A DNA stretch of 64,000 nt from Monosporascus cannonballus (taxonomy: Eukaryota > Ascomycota > Sordariomycetes > Xylariales): NCBI GenBank assembly GCA_004154925.1, contig QJNS01000082.1:186001-250000 (forward strand), written 5' to 3'. The notes under the pieces were generated by a model. That model had not been told where the DNA came from. It was given only the letters and a program-made list of their open reading frames with translations, and searched no databases. Positions 35,745 to 48,531 of this stretch are shown here, in pieces (position 1 is the first letter of the stretch; the number at the start of each line of letters is the position of its first letter). The position numbers were made by a program, and so were the translations under genes.

Positions 35745-36110
35745 GGGTGTCCAAACCCCAATTGGGGTTGGAATTGCTGATCTTTTGGTCTTGTGGTTAG
35801 CGTCGCACCCTCGCTTATCTTACAATAAACCTACCCATTTACGCTTTCGTAACTGCCGTATACTATTACCTTTAAGGGTTATAACTGTATTTTTAAAATA
35901 CTTAAGGATATCCGCCATAAGCTTTAAAACTTTCTAATCGTGATTTATTAAGTGGTTTTCCGCCTGTAAAATATAAACGATAATAACATCCTTTCGTATT
36001 GTAAGGGAATAGAAAGGACTAGCCACTCCGCCACATGACTTAAAAGATCAACAGTTCCAACGCTAGGTGCGTTGGAAGCCCTTGTCCGCGCTTAAGTAGG
36101 AAACGCCCCG
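35745..36110. repeat. Inverted pair of hairpin-plus-D-arm-like sequences
   Basis: Near 35755 the plus strand reads CCCCAATTGGGGTTGGAATT, then TGATCTTTTGGTCTTGTGG. The minus strand starting near 36090 reads CCAACGCACCTAGCGTTGG, then TGATCTTTTAAGTCATGTGG and GGCGGAGTGGCTAGTCC. The two therefore face each other, each a short palindrome followed by GTTGGAA.TG.TGATCTTTT. The second contains TGGCGGAGTGG, which fits an RNA polymerase III A box, but no good B box follows. It may be a tRNA-derived repeat or a small inverted-repeat element; I could not find a target duplication. Confidence 0.35.
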
Positions 36111-36593
36111 GAGCTCATTTCCTTACACGTATATGCCTTTTTCGTATATAATTTTCCATTTTTTTATTCGTATATATATTTAAAAATTAACATATTAAAA
36201 AATAGGCGTAACGTAAATATTCGGCAGATTATATATAATTATAAAAATTAATGTATTACGTTATTAAGTTTTATATTAAGATGTTTTTACGTTCGAATTT
36301 ATAAGTTGTTAAAAGTAACAATTTAATTTGCCTAAATAACGCGTAATACATTTCTAAGCCTATCAAACCGATAAATAATAATAATTAGGTTATGAAATTT
36401 TTCGATAGGGTTTTTTTTACGCTAAAATTCGTATTCGATAATAGTAAATATTTTTTCGCCGTATATAAAAATTTCGAATGTTTTAATATCGTAGTTAAAT
36501 AATAACGTTTTTGTAAAAAGGTTAAGCGTATAACCTATATAACGGCCACTGCGGTAAGCCCTGTTAAAGTTAAGTTCGCCATTAATTACTTTT
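36111..36593. other. AT-rich unassigned gap left of the copia element
   Basis: RIP-type AT-rich sequence with no frame or repeat end that I could identify. It lies between the inverted-repeat structure and the copia LTR start at 36594. Confidence 0.4.
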
Positions 36594-36794
36594 TGTCAGC
36601 GGTCACAGTGATCAAATGCAGGAAACTGGTAATAGCTTGATGATCTATGCTAGGAAAGACTAAAGAAGTCTGGGGCGTACCGCCCTTACATACACGTCCT
36701 ATTTGTACAAACGGTGGTCCCTGGACAAACGTTATCCCAGGCAGCAAAGCACTGCTTTAAAACGCCAGACGTAAGCATCTAAAGCACCCAATTG
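36594..36794 (-). repeat. Left LTR of copia element, first part
   Basis: Begins TGTCAGCGGTCACAGTG and is much less damaged than the right copy at 63848-64000. It is interrupted after 36794 by the solo LTR and resumes at 37217 or 37222; its inner end lies somewhere before about 37300 and was not fixed. Confidence 0.75.
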
Positions 36795-37216
36795 TGTTAT
36801 GACCTAACGGTCTTGGCTTCTTCTCAGACGGTCGGAACCACGAAAAGGTCAGCTCCGACCCAAGCCAAGACGTTACGTAACTGGCTCAAAGGTTTCAAGG
36901 CGCCAAGCACCTTAAGCCCCTTAAGCCAGCAGGAAAGCTTAAAAAGCTTAACGGGCTTAAGGGTTTAAACCGTTTAAGCACCTTAAGCCAAAATAAAAAT
37001 ATATACGCTTATTATTCCCATAATTTAAATAGCTTTAACTTATAACATTTATTAATACTAATCGTTTGCAATATAACATTATTACCCAAGGTACCCTTGG
37101 TATTACGAGACGTAATACGTTACTATATCTATTGCTTAGATTCTTACGATACTTCTGCTAACATAAACCCGTCGACTTAAGGTTTAATAGTTGGTTAAAC
37201 CGCTTAGCTCGTTACA
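36795..37216. mobile_element. Solo LTR inserted in the copia LTR
   Basis: A 422-bp sequence beginning TGTTATGACC and ending CTCGTTACA is flanked by the exact 5-bp duplication AATTG (36790-36794 and 37217-37221). No internal region is present, so it is the product of recombination between two LTRs. Its last 80 bp (AAACCCGTCGACTTAAGG, GTTGGTTAAACCGC) closely match the ends of the LTRs of elements A, C and D, showing a related family, while its first 200 bp (many CCTTAAGC words) differ. Confidence 0.9.
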
Positions 37217-37319
37217 AATTGCCGATACGTCCTTTTATATTAAATAGCCTTATCTATTAAAGTTTTCAATCTGTGTAAAAATTGAACTTTTATTTTCGTT
37301 AATCTTATATGCTTTCTGG

Positions 37320-37809
37320 CTTATTTTGTATCTGTATTTTTTAAACCTTAAGTTGGCCATAAATCGTTCGAAATTAGCCTTATCCAGTAATTTCGTAAAT
37401 TTATTTACTAGGTTATTTTTATTTTTTACGTACTAGAAATAAATATTTCCGTCCTAAACCTCCTGACGTACGTAATGATATTCGAGCCGAATATAACGTT
37501 TTTTCGGGTTATTTGTATTTCCGTTATTTATTTTAATGCACCTATATTATCCTTTAAAATGAGAATAAGGTCTTTAGGTATAAGCCTTAATTTTGTAAGA
37601 AAATTTTTAATTCCAATTACTTCCGTTATTACTGTTCTTATTTTTATATATTTTACTTCCGTAATATATTTAATAATAATATTTTATAATTTCGAAAGTT
37701 ATATAACGGATATTTTAATTATAAAAAACACGTACCCCGTAATAAATTTTGTTAATTCGGAATTCGTAAAGTTTATATTTATTATTCCGAATAACCTTAG
37801 GTCGGTATA
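37320..37809 (-). pseudogene. Copia RNase H relic
   Basis: On the minus strand the text FTNSELTKFITGYVFFI (copia KSxTGYVF motif), ILKDNIGALK (EDNxGAI motif), LEYHYVRQEV and NLVNKFTKLLDKANFERF appear in the normal order of a copia RNase H end. Stops interrupt it. A plus-strand open frame over 37475-37894 is only its shadow. The next upstream part is on the other side of element B, from 52034. Confidence 0.8.
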
Positions 37810-38235
37810 TGTTACGTTCAGAAGGGATTCCACTAGGCCTAAAGGAGGCCCAGGAAGTTGGAGACGCTCGGAATCTCCACCTTCTATCGGATAAACCTCG
37901 GGTTTCTGTTAATTTCCAGAGATATTAGGAGATTTATGGATAACAAATACTATAGTTTTTCGTAATCCCTAAAGATTATAAAAAATATAAAGGATAAAAA
38001 GGATATATAAGGTTTGGGTTTCTTATATAAATAACATTTATTTAATTTCGTTCCTTAATTATTAATTTAAGTTTTTAACCAAAAGTAATTATATTATTTT
38101 TTAATTAAAAAAAAATACCTTAAAATCTTTTTAACGAATATATTAAGTTATTTTTCGCCTTATTATTACCTATAAATTAAATTTTTTTTCGGATATTATT
38201 TATATTACTAAGTAATGTATAATAAGTTCGTTATA
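37810..38235 (+). repeat. 5' LTR of element B
   Basis: 426 bp; first 120 bp are well preserved (ATTCCACTAGGCCTAAAGGA, CGGATAAACCTCGGGTTTCT), the remainder is more altered than in the right copy. Confidence 0.9.
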
Positions 38236-38499
38236 TTTTAATAATTTTTTAATTAATAGCTGATAAATAATTTAAGGCCTAATTAAATATAAGCTTTTTT
38301 AAATTTAATAAAAACGATATTATAAAATAACGTTTAAAAAATAAATAATATATTTAATTCCTATTATTAATTAATAAAAAATTAATAACCGGATTAAATT
38401 ATTTACCGTTTATTAAAAAAAATTTTTAATTAATTGATAATATAATTTTACTTATTATTCGATCCCAGGAAAAATTATTTTCGCAACCCAGATAATAAC

Positions 38500-41400
38500 T
38501 TATTCCGGCCTTTAAAAATATTATCGAAATTTAAGGAAAAAAGTTAAAGGAAAAGGTAATTAAAAAAGGAATTAAGGAAAAATATAGAACCGAAATTTTA
38601 AAAGGAAAAGAAAAAAAACTTACTACGGAAGAAAAATTAAATTTCTTAACCCAGAAAGTTTAAAGCCTAAAATAAGAAAATACCCGATTCGTTTAGGGAA
38701 GAAAACCGACTTTTCCTTAGTTTAACTCGGCCAAAAAACGAAGCCAAGGGGCTGGTTACCGACCACCCTTAGTGGACATAAGACGAATATAAGAAAAAAC
38801 CTTAACCTTACTATTGTTCGGCGCTAACCGGACACGGGAAGAAATTATTCTACCTCCTGGTTATTACGGAATGCCAAACGTTAAAAATTATAAGTTAATT
38901 TCTCCTAAGCCTTATAACGGGTCGGAAAATCTTAATAAATTTTTGGTTTAAACCAGGCTTTACCTTAAATTCTATAAAAACTTTTTAACGAAAAATTATT
39001 AAAAAATGATAATTATTTCTTAATTATTAATTGGACGAATCCGAAAATAATTCGAACTTATTTTAACGGATTATTTTAAAAAATATCCAAAAAAGTTTTC
39101 GGATTTTATTAATTATATTTTTAATAAGTACGAAAATTTTTTAAAAAAAATAAAAACCTTATTTAAAAATCCAAATAAGAAATAAAATATTATTAAGCAA
39201 TTTTATTTTTTTTACTAAATTAAGTTAGCCGTTAAATATACGATTAAATTTAACCGTCTGGCCGCCGTTTCGAATTTATTAAAAAACGCGTTATTTTATT
39301 TTTATTATAATAGCTTAAAATTTTTAATTAAAAATAAAATATATAAAGTACTTAAGGTTAAGTTTTTTACGGAATATACCGATAAGGTTATTATTATTAA
39401 TAAACGAATTTTCGACCGATACCTTAAAAAGAAAAGGACCGGCAGACGAGATAATAATAAGGGCTCGAAAAGCCAGAATAAAAAGAATAAAGGTAAACCT
39501 TAAAAAAAAACAAGTTCCGTTTCGAAAAAGCCCAAAAAAATAAATTTAAAGTAAAATATTTTAACTGTGGCAAAAAAGGGTATTTTAAAAGCAAATATTA
39601 TTTTTCCGCCAAAAGGAACTTTAAGAAAAAAGGAATTCCTTAACTTTAAAAAAAAGTTAAAATAATAAAATAGAAGATAAATAATAAGGTAAAAAAAGAG
39701 AAAAAAAAGATTAATTCGATTTTCTTTTAGCTAGAATTTATTATTACCATAATTACTTAAATTTAGAATAATATCCCAAAGTACGAAAATTATTCAGTTT
39801 ACCAGGATTTTAAGGTTAAAGCTTATAAGTATTACCCAGGATAAACGGTTTCCAAAATAGCTATAAGGTTAGGATGCTAGTATTACTTTAATTCTTAGAA
39901 ATATAAGATGTATACGGAAAACGGTTAATTTTAATTAGATATTAATAATTATAAATAATTATTTCCGGAATTTTATAAACTTCCAAAATATACCATTTAT
40001 TAAAAAACGTTATTGGTAAACCCTTATAACCTGTTATATTTTATTACTTATTATTAAAACGATTATTTCGTTTATTTCCGAATTAAAAAAAATAATAATT
40101 TTTGGCCCGGATGGAATAATAAGACTTTTACCGAATCAAATAATAAATGCCGATATATAGAAATTTTACGATAATTAAAATATTTAAGGTTTTATTATAT
40201 ATACCTTAAGTCAAAATGGAGTTAAAAAGCTATATCGCAAAGATATTTATGTTATTTTCCGATATTTTACGTCCAATATAAGCTTTTAAATATGGGAATA
40301 TTTTTTTTGGAAAATTACTTTTTTACTTTTATAACCCAAAAAACATAAAACTAAAAGATAAGCTAAGAAAAAAATCCAATTTTGAAACCTTAGTACAAAT
40401 ACGGTAAGAAAATATGGTTCCGGTATAAAAACGATTAATATATTAAATATGTTATTAGAAAAGTTCGCAAATGAAGATTCGCTTAAGCCGGACGGTATTA
40501 AAAGTTAAAAAATTACTAAGGCTTTCGAAATTAAGGTACCGAAAAACCTTAATTTATAAAATTTTATGCAAAATAACCAAAGGATTATATAGCCAGATAA
40601 AGATTTTTTTAATATAAAAATAAGACGTTTAAGGCCATAATTAATTTAAGAGCCGAAAGAAATTTTTTTTTTAATAATAATAAAATATCAAATTCTTTAG
40701 AAATATAAGTTAAAATTTTATAAATTACGTACAATAAATAAAAGCTTATTTACGTATAATAACGGACGAATTTTTCGAAAAATTAAAAAACTTCCGGTAT
40801 AAATTTAAGGATACTAAAAATAAATTTTACTGGATATTACCGATATTTCCGAATACGATATTATCTTAAAAATGCTATAATTCAAATTTAATAACTTATA
40901 TATCGATTGGAAAAGCTAAATATTTTTATGGGAACAGAAACGAAAGCTATCCAAGGAAAATAACCAAGAAATCTGTTATATTATTAAAAAAGTCCAGATT
41001 GCAAATTAGATTTCTAAGGTACTATCTAAATATCGACGATTCAAAAAACTGTTTAAGGATTAAAAAAACCACGAATTATTACTATATGGTTAATAAGATT
41101 ATAAAATATTTATCAAAAAAAGATATTATCCTAAACTCCATAAGATTTACCACATAAATCCTAACAAATTAAAAGCTTTATGGAAAAGTATTTAACTTAA
41201 CTTAAAAAAAAGATATATTTAACTTTTTGATTTTCTTACTAGATACCTTATTTTTATGGTACCAAAAACCAAAGATGGAAAACAAAAAATCGATAAAAAC
41301 AAAGATTTGGTTTTTAGAAAAGTGATCGATTACCGATAGTTAAATAATATCATAATTAAGAACGGATACCTTTTAACCCTTATAAATACGTTAAAAAAAT

Positions 41401-41561
41401 GCTAACAAAACAAAATAATTTATTATACTTAATTTCCGAAACGGATATTACCGTATCAAAATGGCTAAAGGAGAAAAATGGAAAACGGCATTTAAAACAA
41501 TATATGGATTTTACGAATATAAAATAATGCCTATAAGATTTACTAATATTTCCACCAGTTT
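38500..41561 (+). pseudogene. Element B gag, protease and first part of reverse transcriptase
   Basis: Gag text includes EENRLFLSLTRPKNEAKG (about 38700) and ISPKPYNGSENLNKFLV (about 38905). A degraded zinc knuckle FNCGKKGYFKSKYY lies near 39560. Reverse transcriptase begins with FMVPKTKDGKQKIDKN (about 41255) and VIDYR.LNN (about 41325) and stops at the left target duplication of element C (41562-41566). Many stops. Confidence 0.75.
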
Positions 41562-41566
41562 TTAAC

Positions 41567-41979
41567 TATGACGGCTAGGGGTTTAACCAACTATTAAACC
41601 TAAGTCGTACGGGTTTATGTTGGCAGGAGTATCGTAGGAGTCTGAGCAATGGATACAGTAGGTGTTACGTTTCGTAATACCAAGGGTGTTTTAGGTAACG
41701 AATTGTTAATCATAAACGATTGGTATTAATAAGTATTATAAGCTGGTATTATCTAATTATAGAAAATAATTAAAGTTATATATTTTTCTTATTTTTGCGT
41801 ACTTAATGATTATTAATTAAGTAATACTAATTACTGCGTTTAGTAATACTTAACTGGGTAATTGTTTAGTTGTACTTAGTAATTTCCGACTAAGCATTAA
41901 TTACGTAACTCGATTTACTTGGGTCCTGTTTCGGTTAAGGCTAACTGTTTCCGAAACTTAAGCCTGTTAAATCGTAATA
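41567..41979 (-). repeat. 3' LTR of element C
   Basis: 413 bp, direct repeat of 48114-48526. Contains GTTTAACCAACTATTAAACC near its left end, the reverse complement of the terminal block shared with elements A and D. Confidence 0.9.
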
Positions 41980-42629
41980 CGATTTTTTTTTCTGCCAATC
42001 TTCGTCCCGAAAATTTCTTTTTCTATAAGCATCACTTTTTTCACAATATCCGGTCGCATTATTAAACCTTGTCGTTAGGATTTATCTTTAACCGTTCGTT
42101 ATCAGAACCTTTTTTTTATTTTTGAAAAATTTAATTTTAAAGTTATACCGTATACCTTATGCTTTTCCAAAAGGTGGAAATGTGAAATGATGGAAAACGT
42201 TTCTAAATGCAAGGTTTGCGTAAAACGCGGTTCCCCTTATGACGGGAACGGCGTTCCGTTTTCTTTGTTGGAAAATATTTGCGCCGAAAACTAACGGCTC
42301 GAACGTAAAAAGACGTTCGCCGAAAAACGTTTTCTTGAATTTTAAAAACGTTATTAATAAAAAATAAATAAAGCTATTGTTCGTTTAATCCGCTTACGTA
42401 AGTAAAAGGCCTTCTTTTGTTCTAAAGGTATAAAAATGGTTTAGCGGAAACTTTAATCCCTAAAAGAGCTGGAAAAGTAAAAACGTTAAAAGCAGGCTTT
42501 CGTAAAGGCCTTTGCCGCCGCTTTGTCCTTGCCCTTTAAATCCTTCGATTAATTTGCCTTTTCTGCATTCGAAGCTGTTAACTGGGATGCCGTTATCGCC
42601 GGCGCTCCCGACGTTATTAATAAAAACTT

Positions 42630-45600
42630 TTTAATAGGCGCTGGGCGCCAATAAGATTTTTAGCGGGTTCCCAGGTATTTTCGGAGTTTGGATGCTTTTT
42701 CCATTTAATTAGATATTAGGTAAGTCCGTTTTGTTTCCGCATATCGAAAATTTTTTTTACTTTATATGCTTTTTCGTTTTTTACTTTTACGTCGTTTTAT
42801 GCCGTACGTACTTTAATTATATCTATTGCTAATTCGAATAAGGAAATATAAAAAATTAGATAAAGTTTAACCTTTGGTGGAAATTCTAATTAATAATTGT
42901 TTTCTGAGATTTTCTTGGCGATTTTGTATGGACCAATATATTTGAAATCGAATTTTTTACTCGGTTTTTTTGTTTAAATATTTTTGGTAACGAAATAAAT
43001 TATCTTTCCCTTTTTAAAGGTTAATCTTTTTAACTTTTTTTCGTTATAATACTTATTTATCTGATTTTTTACGAATTCTAATTTTATTTTTATTTCTTAA
43101 TGTAATTGTCGTAACTATTTTAATGTAAGGATTGCTTTGATATTAATTGGACCGTTATTACGTACTTCTTTGTAAATTTCTGGAATAAAACCAAAATTTG
43201 CGTATGCTGGGGTCGTTTTAATGCTTTTATGGTAATTTGTATTATAAGCTAATTGGGTAACAGGTAGTTTTTTAACTTAGTTATTTTGTTCGTAATTAAT
43301 ATAACATCGTAAATAGGTTTTTAAAATTTGGTTCGTTCGTTCCGTCTGTCCGTCTGTTTAAGGTCTAAATGTACTGGATAATTTGTGATTTAGGCCGATC
43401 TGTGCTATAAGGCTTTGCCAAAATTTAAATACGAATATCGATCCTTTGTCTGAAATGATTTTTATAAGTAATCCGTATATATTAAAGATATATCTGAAAA
43501 AAATGTATGCCATTTATTCGGCATCCGTATTCTTATAATATGGTAAGAAATAAGAAAATTTCGTAAATCGGTCGACAATTACGAAAATGTTATCGTAATA
43601 TATTTCCGTGGCTGGATTTTTTGATATAAAAAGTTTGGTAATGAAATCGAATGTAATTAAATATTATAGTCGTTTTGCGATTGGTAATAGTTGTAATTTT
43701 CCGTATGGCTTATGTCGTCGAACCTTTGCTTTGGCGTAAATATTATATTGCCGTATAACTTTTTATACCGTTAATTTTATTTTAGGAAAGGAATATATGC
43801 GTTAAAACCGTTTTAGGGTTTTATAAATCCCTAGATATCCATGTAGTTAATATTTATATATATTTCGTATTAAGTCCTTTTGATATTTTTCCGGAATCTG
43901 TATTTTGTCCGTTTTTTGGTTTTCTGGGAAATTATCGTTATATTGTTGGATTTTTTGATATATATTAAAGGGTATTATCCGAATTATCGCAATTTATCGT
44001 AGGTGTAAGTATTTTTCTGTAATAATATCGAAAATTATATGGCTAATTTTGACCAATTTTTTTTCGAAATCTGGTCGTTTACTTAGGGCGTTTGTTCTGC
44101 CGTTTTCTAAGCCTTATTTGTAAATAATAACGAAGTCGAAGTTCGCCAATTTTTCCGTATATCGCAGCTGTCGTTTTATAAGTTCTCTGGTCGTAATAAA
44201 ACGGGTAAGATTTTAATAATCCGTATAAACTTTAACTTAATGAAAATTTCTTTTTAGGAAATGCCTAAACTTTCGAAATGCCATAACGATAGTCATAAAT
44301 TTTTTATTTGGTATGCCGTAATTAAACTTAGCTCCTTTTAATTTGTACGAAAAAAATGCAATAGGGTATAATTTGCCTTAATTATTTTGCTATCCGATCA
44401 TTACGCTTAATACGTAATCCGAAATATCGGTTTTTAATTTAACGGAACGTATTAAATCGTACATAATTAATATTAACTTATTAGTAATCGCATCTTTAAT
44501 TTCTTGAAACGCTTTTTCCGCTTTTAACGTTTATATAAATTCTTTTTTTTTTTGGTAAAATTAATTAAGAATATAATTATCCTGTTAAAATTTCGGATAA
44601 ACTTCTTATAGTAATTAGCAAATCCAAGGAATATCTATATTTCCTTAACCGTATTTGGTATTTCCCATTCCGTGATTACAGCGATTTTCTTAAGGTTTAT
44701 TTTGATATGTCCTGAGGTAATAATATGTTCCAGATATTCCATTTCTTGTTTATGGAACTAATTTTTTTCTGCGTTAATTAATAACTTTGCGTCTTATAAA
44801 ATTTAAAGAACTTTGTGAACGTATTCTGCATACGCCTTTTCCGTCTTTAAGAAGATGAGAATATCGTCGAGGTAACACATAATAAAAACGTTAAGGTATT
44901 TTCGTAATACATAATTCATTATCCGTTAAAAAGTTACTGGTACGTTTGTAAATCCTATTAGCGTAATTAAGTACTTAAATAATTTGTATTTTATTTTAAA
45001 AGCTATTTTTTATTCGTATCCTTTTTTGATTTTAATAAGGTTATATCCATTTTTAAGATCGAGTATTATAAATTATTTGGTTCTATAAAAGCGGTTTTTT
45101 ATCTTAATAATTAGGGGTAACGGTATTCGATCCTTAATAGTAATATCGTTCAGTTAGCAGTAATTAACCACAAGTCGTAACTTTCCGTTCTTTTTTAGTA
45201 CGAAAAATATTGGATATCCTACTGGTAATTTCGAAAATCGGATCCATCCTTTTTGTAACCGATTTTCCAGGTATTTTTTAAAAATGCGCAATTCGTTTTT
45301 ATTAAGGTTATAAATAGGGTAAAACTTTATTAAAGATCCTTTTTTAAAAATTATTTTATAATTTTATTCGCTATATTTTAATAATTTCGTATTAAGCTTT
45401 TTTTTAAAAAGTTACTTATATTTATAGTATTATGGTAACATATTAATTAGATTTTCTGACTTTTGGGGCTGCTATTTTAAATTATTATTTAATTAACTTA
45501 GTTTTATTTTGATAGTAATAACGATATATCGTATTTTTTTTTTGATATCCGTTTTCTTTTTTATATTTTATCTTTTTGGGTAATAAGGTATTTATTGTAT

Positions 45601-47960
45601 TTTTATGCCTGTATTCGTTATTATTTTCGATCGAATGTTAAGATTTTATTTTTTTTTTATTTATTAATAAAAGGTAAAAGGAATTTTACCTGGCCAGTTC
45701 CTCCGTTAATTAAAACTCCGTACTGGCGTATTTATGGTAATCCTAACATTATGTCGTAATTCCTAAGCGGAACGACGTCGAAATTAATTATCTGGTATCG
45801 TTTTTGGATAAAGATTTTAAAGTAATTAATTTTGCATAAAATCTTTTCGTTATCGTAGGCGAAATCCTAACTTTTAACGTTTATCGTTATATAAAGTTTT
45901 AACTTATATTTCCATAATAATTTAAATTCGTTAATTACGTCCGGTACGATATAATTCCCGTATATAGTTTCGTAATTTACTATTATGGTATATTAATACG
46001 TTCCGATTCGTATATCTAGGGTGATAAAGTTATTAACGGCTTTTATCGTTGCGTTTAGAACCTTTTTTGGGAATTTATCTTAATTCCCTTAGGTTTCGTT
46101 ATCTTACGGCTCTTTTACAGGTAACCTTTTTCTTTTAACTTTTATTCGAGTCCGTCGAACTTGATCTATATTTTTTAGTACAACGCGTCGAACTGCTGTA
46201 TTTGTCGTTTTTGCCGGCGTACTATTCCTTTAAGCCGTATCAATTATTTCTGATTTTGCTATAATTCCTTTCCTTATTAAGTAAATTACTCCTTAATATA
46301 GTATATGGCTTCCTATTAGGCTTTATCCCCTTCTTATTGAAAATTTCGTATAAATTATTAAATTTCTTCCTTTAAGGTTTATCGCTTATTAAGATTTGTA
46401 GTAAATGCCAACTGGAAATAAAAATCCGTAATAGCTTTTTGGCAATATTTTTCCACCGTACGCTGGATTAATTCTTTTTTTATTTAATGGTCGCACTATT
46501 CGTAATAACAAAAGGGGTTTTTCTGCGGATACCATTTCCTTTTTAACCAACTTTTTACTGTAGCCAGTTAAAGAAAATCATTTTCAGGGGTTATAGATCG
46601 AAAATATTAATACCATTATTCGTTATTTTTGTTATTTCCCGTTCTGTTGAGAAAATCGAATCCCTCGTAATACATTCGGGTAATTTTGCTATGGATATAT
46701 CGTTTCTACTCCTTATAGGCAAGGTAGTTTTGTTGTTTGCAATAAATAGCATGTATCCTGCCGTATCGATTAAGGGTTTTAAGACAAATTTTTTCCGTTT
46801 AGCCCTAATGCTTTTCTAGCTATCCTTTAAAAATGCTCCGTTTTTCCTTAATTACTTACTAAGTTAGGTTTCTGGTTTTTCGTATTTTTTGTTATATTTT
46901 TTGTTACGGAAGGCCTGGTATGTATTTAGGTCGAATTATATTAATAAGTTTGCTTTTTTTTTCTAATTCCCCTTAAATTATCCTTCGGGTATAGGTTTTT
47001 AGTTATTTTTTCGTAACTTTTTGGGCGAAGGACATTTATAGGCCTTATGCCTTTTTTTTCCGCAATTGTAGCATTTAATCTGGCTTTAATCCTTTTTATG
47101 AATAACTCCTAGTTCCATAGGGCCCGGTTTAATGCCGTAAGAAGTATTATTACGCCGAGGAGCGCTAGTATTAGCCGTATGCCGAAATTTATTATTATGT
47201 TTTCCTTTGGTATTTTTCGTATACTAAGCATATTGTCAATTATTAATTTTAACTGCCATAGCGATATAATCTGATAAATAATTAGGTTAATCTAATTTAA
47301 AAAGTTTTTTTTGTATTTTTTTCTTCAGGCCGTCGAAGAACTTAGCTATTAATGCTTTTTATTCCTAATTTAGCTTAAATACCAGTTAAATAAGTATACT
47401 ACCGTATTTGGATGCCGATCCCTTTTGTTATAACTGTTAGATCTGCATTTCGGCTTTTATCTTTTCGTTTACCATTCTGAATACTTTCGTTAATACCTGT
47501 TCGAATTATTCGTAATTATTATAAATTCGCATTACTTTTGGGTTTCGTTTTTCGACTAGCAAAGTAATGTATTTTCTTATGGCCGGCTTAAATTAAATAA
47601 CCGCATTTCCGGTAAGTCGTCCAACCGCGAATTTAATTCGTAAAATAGGCGTAACAAGTCGAATGGGAAAATACCTAAAGTATGTTCGGTATTAAGTTAA
47701 AAACAGTTATAGTTTGGTCGAAGTTTTATTAAAGGATTCTAGCTTGGGAGGTTTAAGGACCTTTCCTGGTTCCTTGGTGGAATTTAGCTAAATAACCTGG
47801 TTCGGCCGAAAGGGTTTTCCAATTTCGGGAACCTTTTTTTTTTCCTTAAGCTTCTTATGGGCAATTTAAAGGGACGTAATAAGATCATTTTTGTTTTGTT
47901 CCAGCTGAAGGATGCGTTCGTTCATAGCATCCAGGCGTCGAAGAACTTCTTTTCGAAAAA
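42630..47960 (-). pseudogene. gag-pol relic of element C
   Basis: From right to left on the minus strand: an intact-looking zinc knuckle CYNCGKKRHKAYKC (about 47025-47080); reverse transcriptase motif CYLDDILIF (about 44855-44890), still YxDD; integrase text FVIVDRFTKFSYFLPYYKNT (about 43510-43580); chromodomain region with the GNPLKILLAP segment (about 42630-42700). Frames are nevertheless broken by stops, for example right after YYKNTDAE. Plus-strand ORF 47857-48144 is a shadow. Confidence 0.8.
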
Positions 47961-48113
47961 GGCGAAATTGTTTTTTTTCCTCTTCGGATTCCATTCCGGT
48001 ATTAGGGTCCTTAGGGACCCGGTAAGTAGGCTATTCGGGTTGCTTGCTGGTAGATATAGTGTCGGCGATATTGCTCAAAGTTTGACGGTATTACTAAATA
48101 AAAGCTTGCAACG

Positions 48114-48526
48114 TATAACGGCTAAGGGTTTAACCAATTATTAAACCTAAGTTGTACGGGTTTATGTTGGCAGAAGTATCGTAGAAGTCTGAATAATGGA
48201 TATAATAAATATTACGTTTCGTAATACTAAGGGTGTTTTAGGTAACGAATTGTTAATCACAAACGATTAGTATTAATAAGTATTGCAAATTGGTATTATT
48301 TAATTATAGAAAATAACTAAAGCTATATACTTTTCTTATTCCTGCGTACTTAGTGATTATTAACTAAGCAGTATTAATCATTGCGCTTAGCAATGTTCAA
48401 CTAGGCAGTTGTTCAATTATATTCAGCAATTTCCGACTGAGCATTAGTTACGTGACTTGACCCACTTGGGTCCTGTTTCGGTCAAGGCTGACCGTTTCCG
48501 AGACCTAAGCCTGTCAGGTCGTAATA
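48114..48526 (-). repeat. 5' LTR of element C
   Basis: 413 bp, same length as the other copy; ends TCAGGTCGTAATA and is followed by TTAAC (48527-48531). Its right half is better preserved than that of the left LTR (CGTTTCCGAGACCTAAGCC here against TGTTTCCGAAACTTAAGCC there). Confidence 0.9.
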
Positions 48527-48531
48527 TTAAC

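Larger units (their letters stand above)
41567..48526 (-). mobile_element. Ty3/gypsy chromovirus-type element (element C) nested in element B
   Basis: LTRs of 413 bp each, 41567-41979 and 48114-48526, begin TATGACGGCTAGGG or TATAACGGCTAAGG (original TGTGACGG inferred) and end TCGTAATA. The 5-bp duplication TTAAC is at 41562-41566 and 48527-48531. The interior is minus-strand: gag on the right, chromodomain on the left. It interrupts the reverse transcriptase of element B. The coding region is less damaged than those of elements A and D. Confidence 0.92.

Noticed and set aside
35770..35830. A functional tRNA gene
   Set aside because: GGTCTTGTGGTTAGCGTC resembles a D arm, but no acceptor stem, anticodon stem or T arm can be paired.
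37475..37894. 139-codon plus-strand hydrophobic ORF as a membrane protein
   Set aside because: The opposite strand carries clear copia RNase H motifs; hydrophobic plus-strand frames are expected on the reverse of AT-rich coding DNA.
47857..48144. 95-codon plus-strand ORF near the 5' LTR of element C
   Set aside because: It lies antisense to the gag start of element C and runs into the LTR; no family resemblance.
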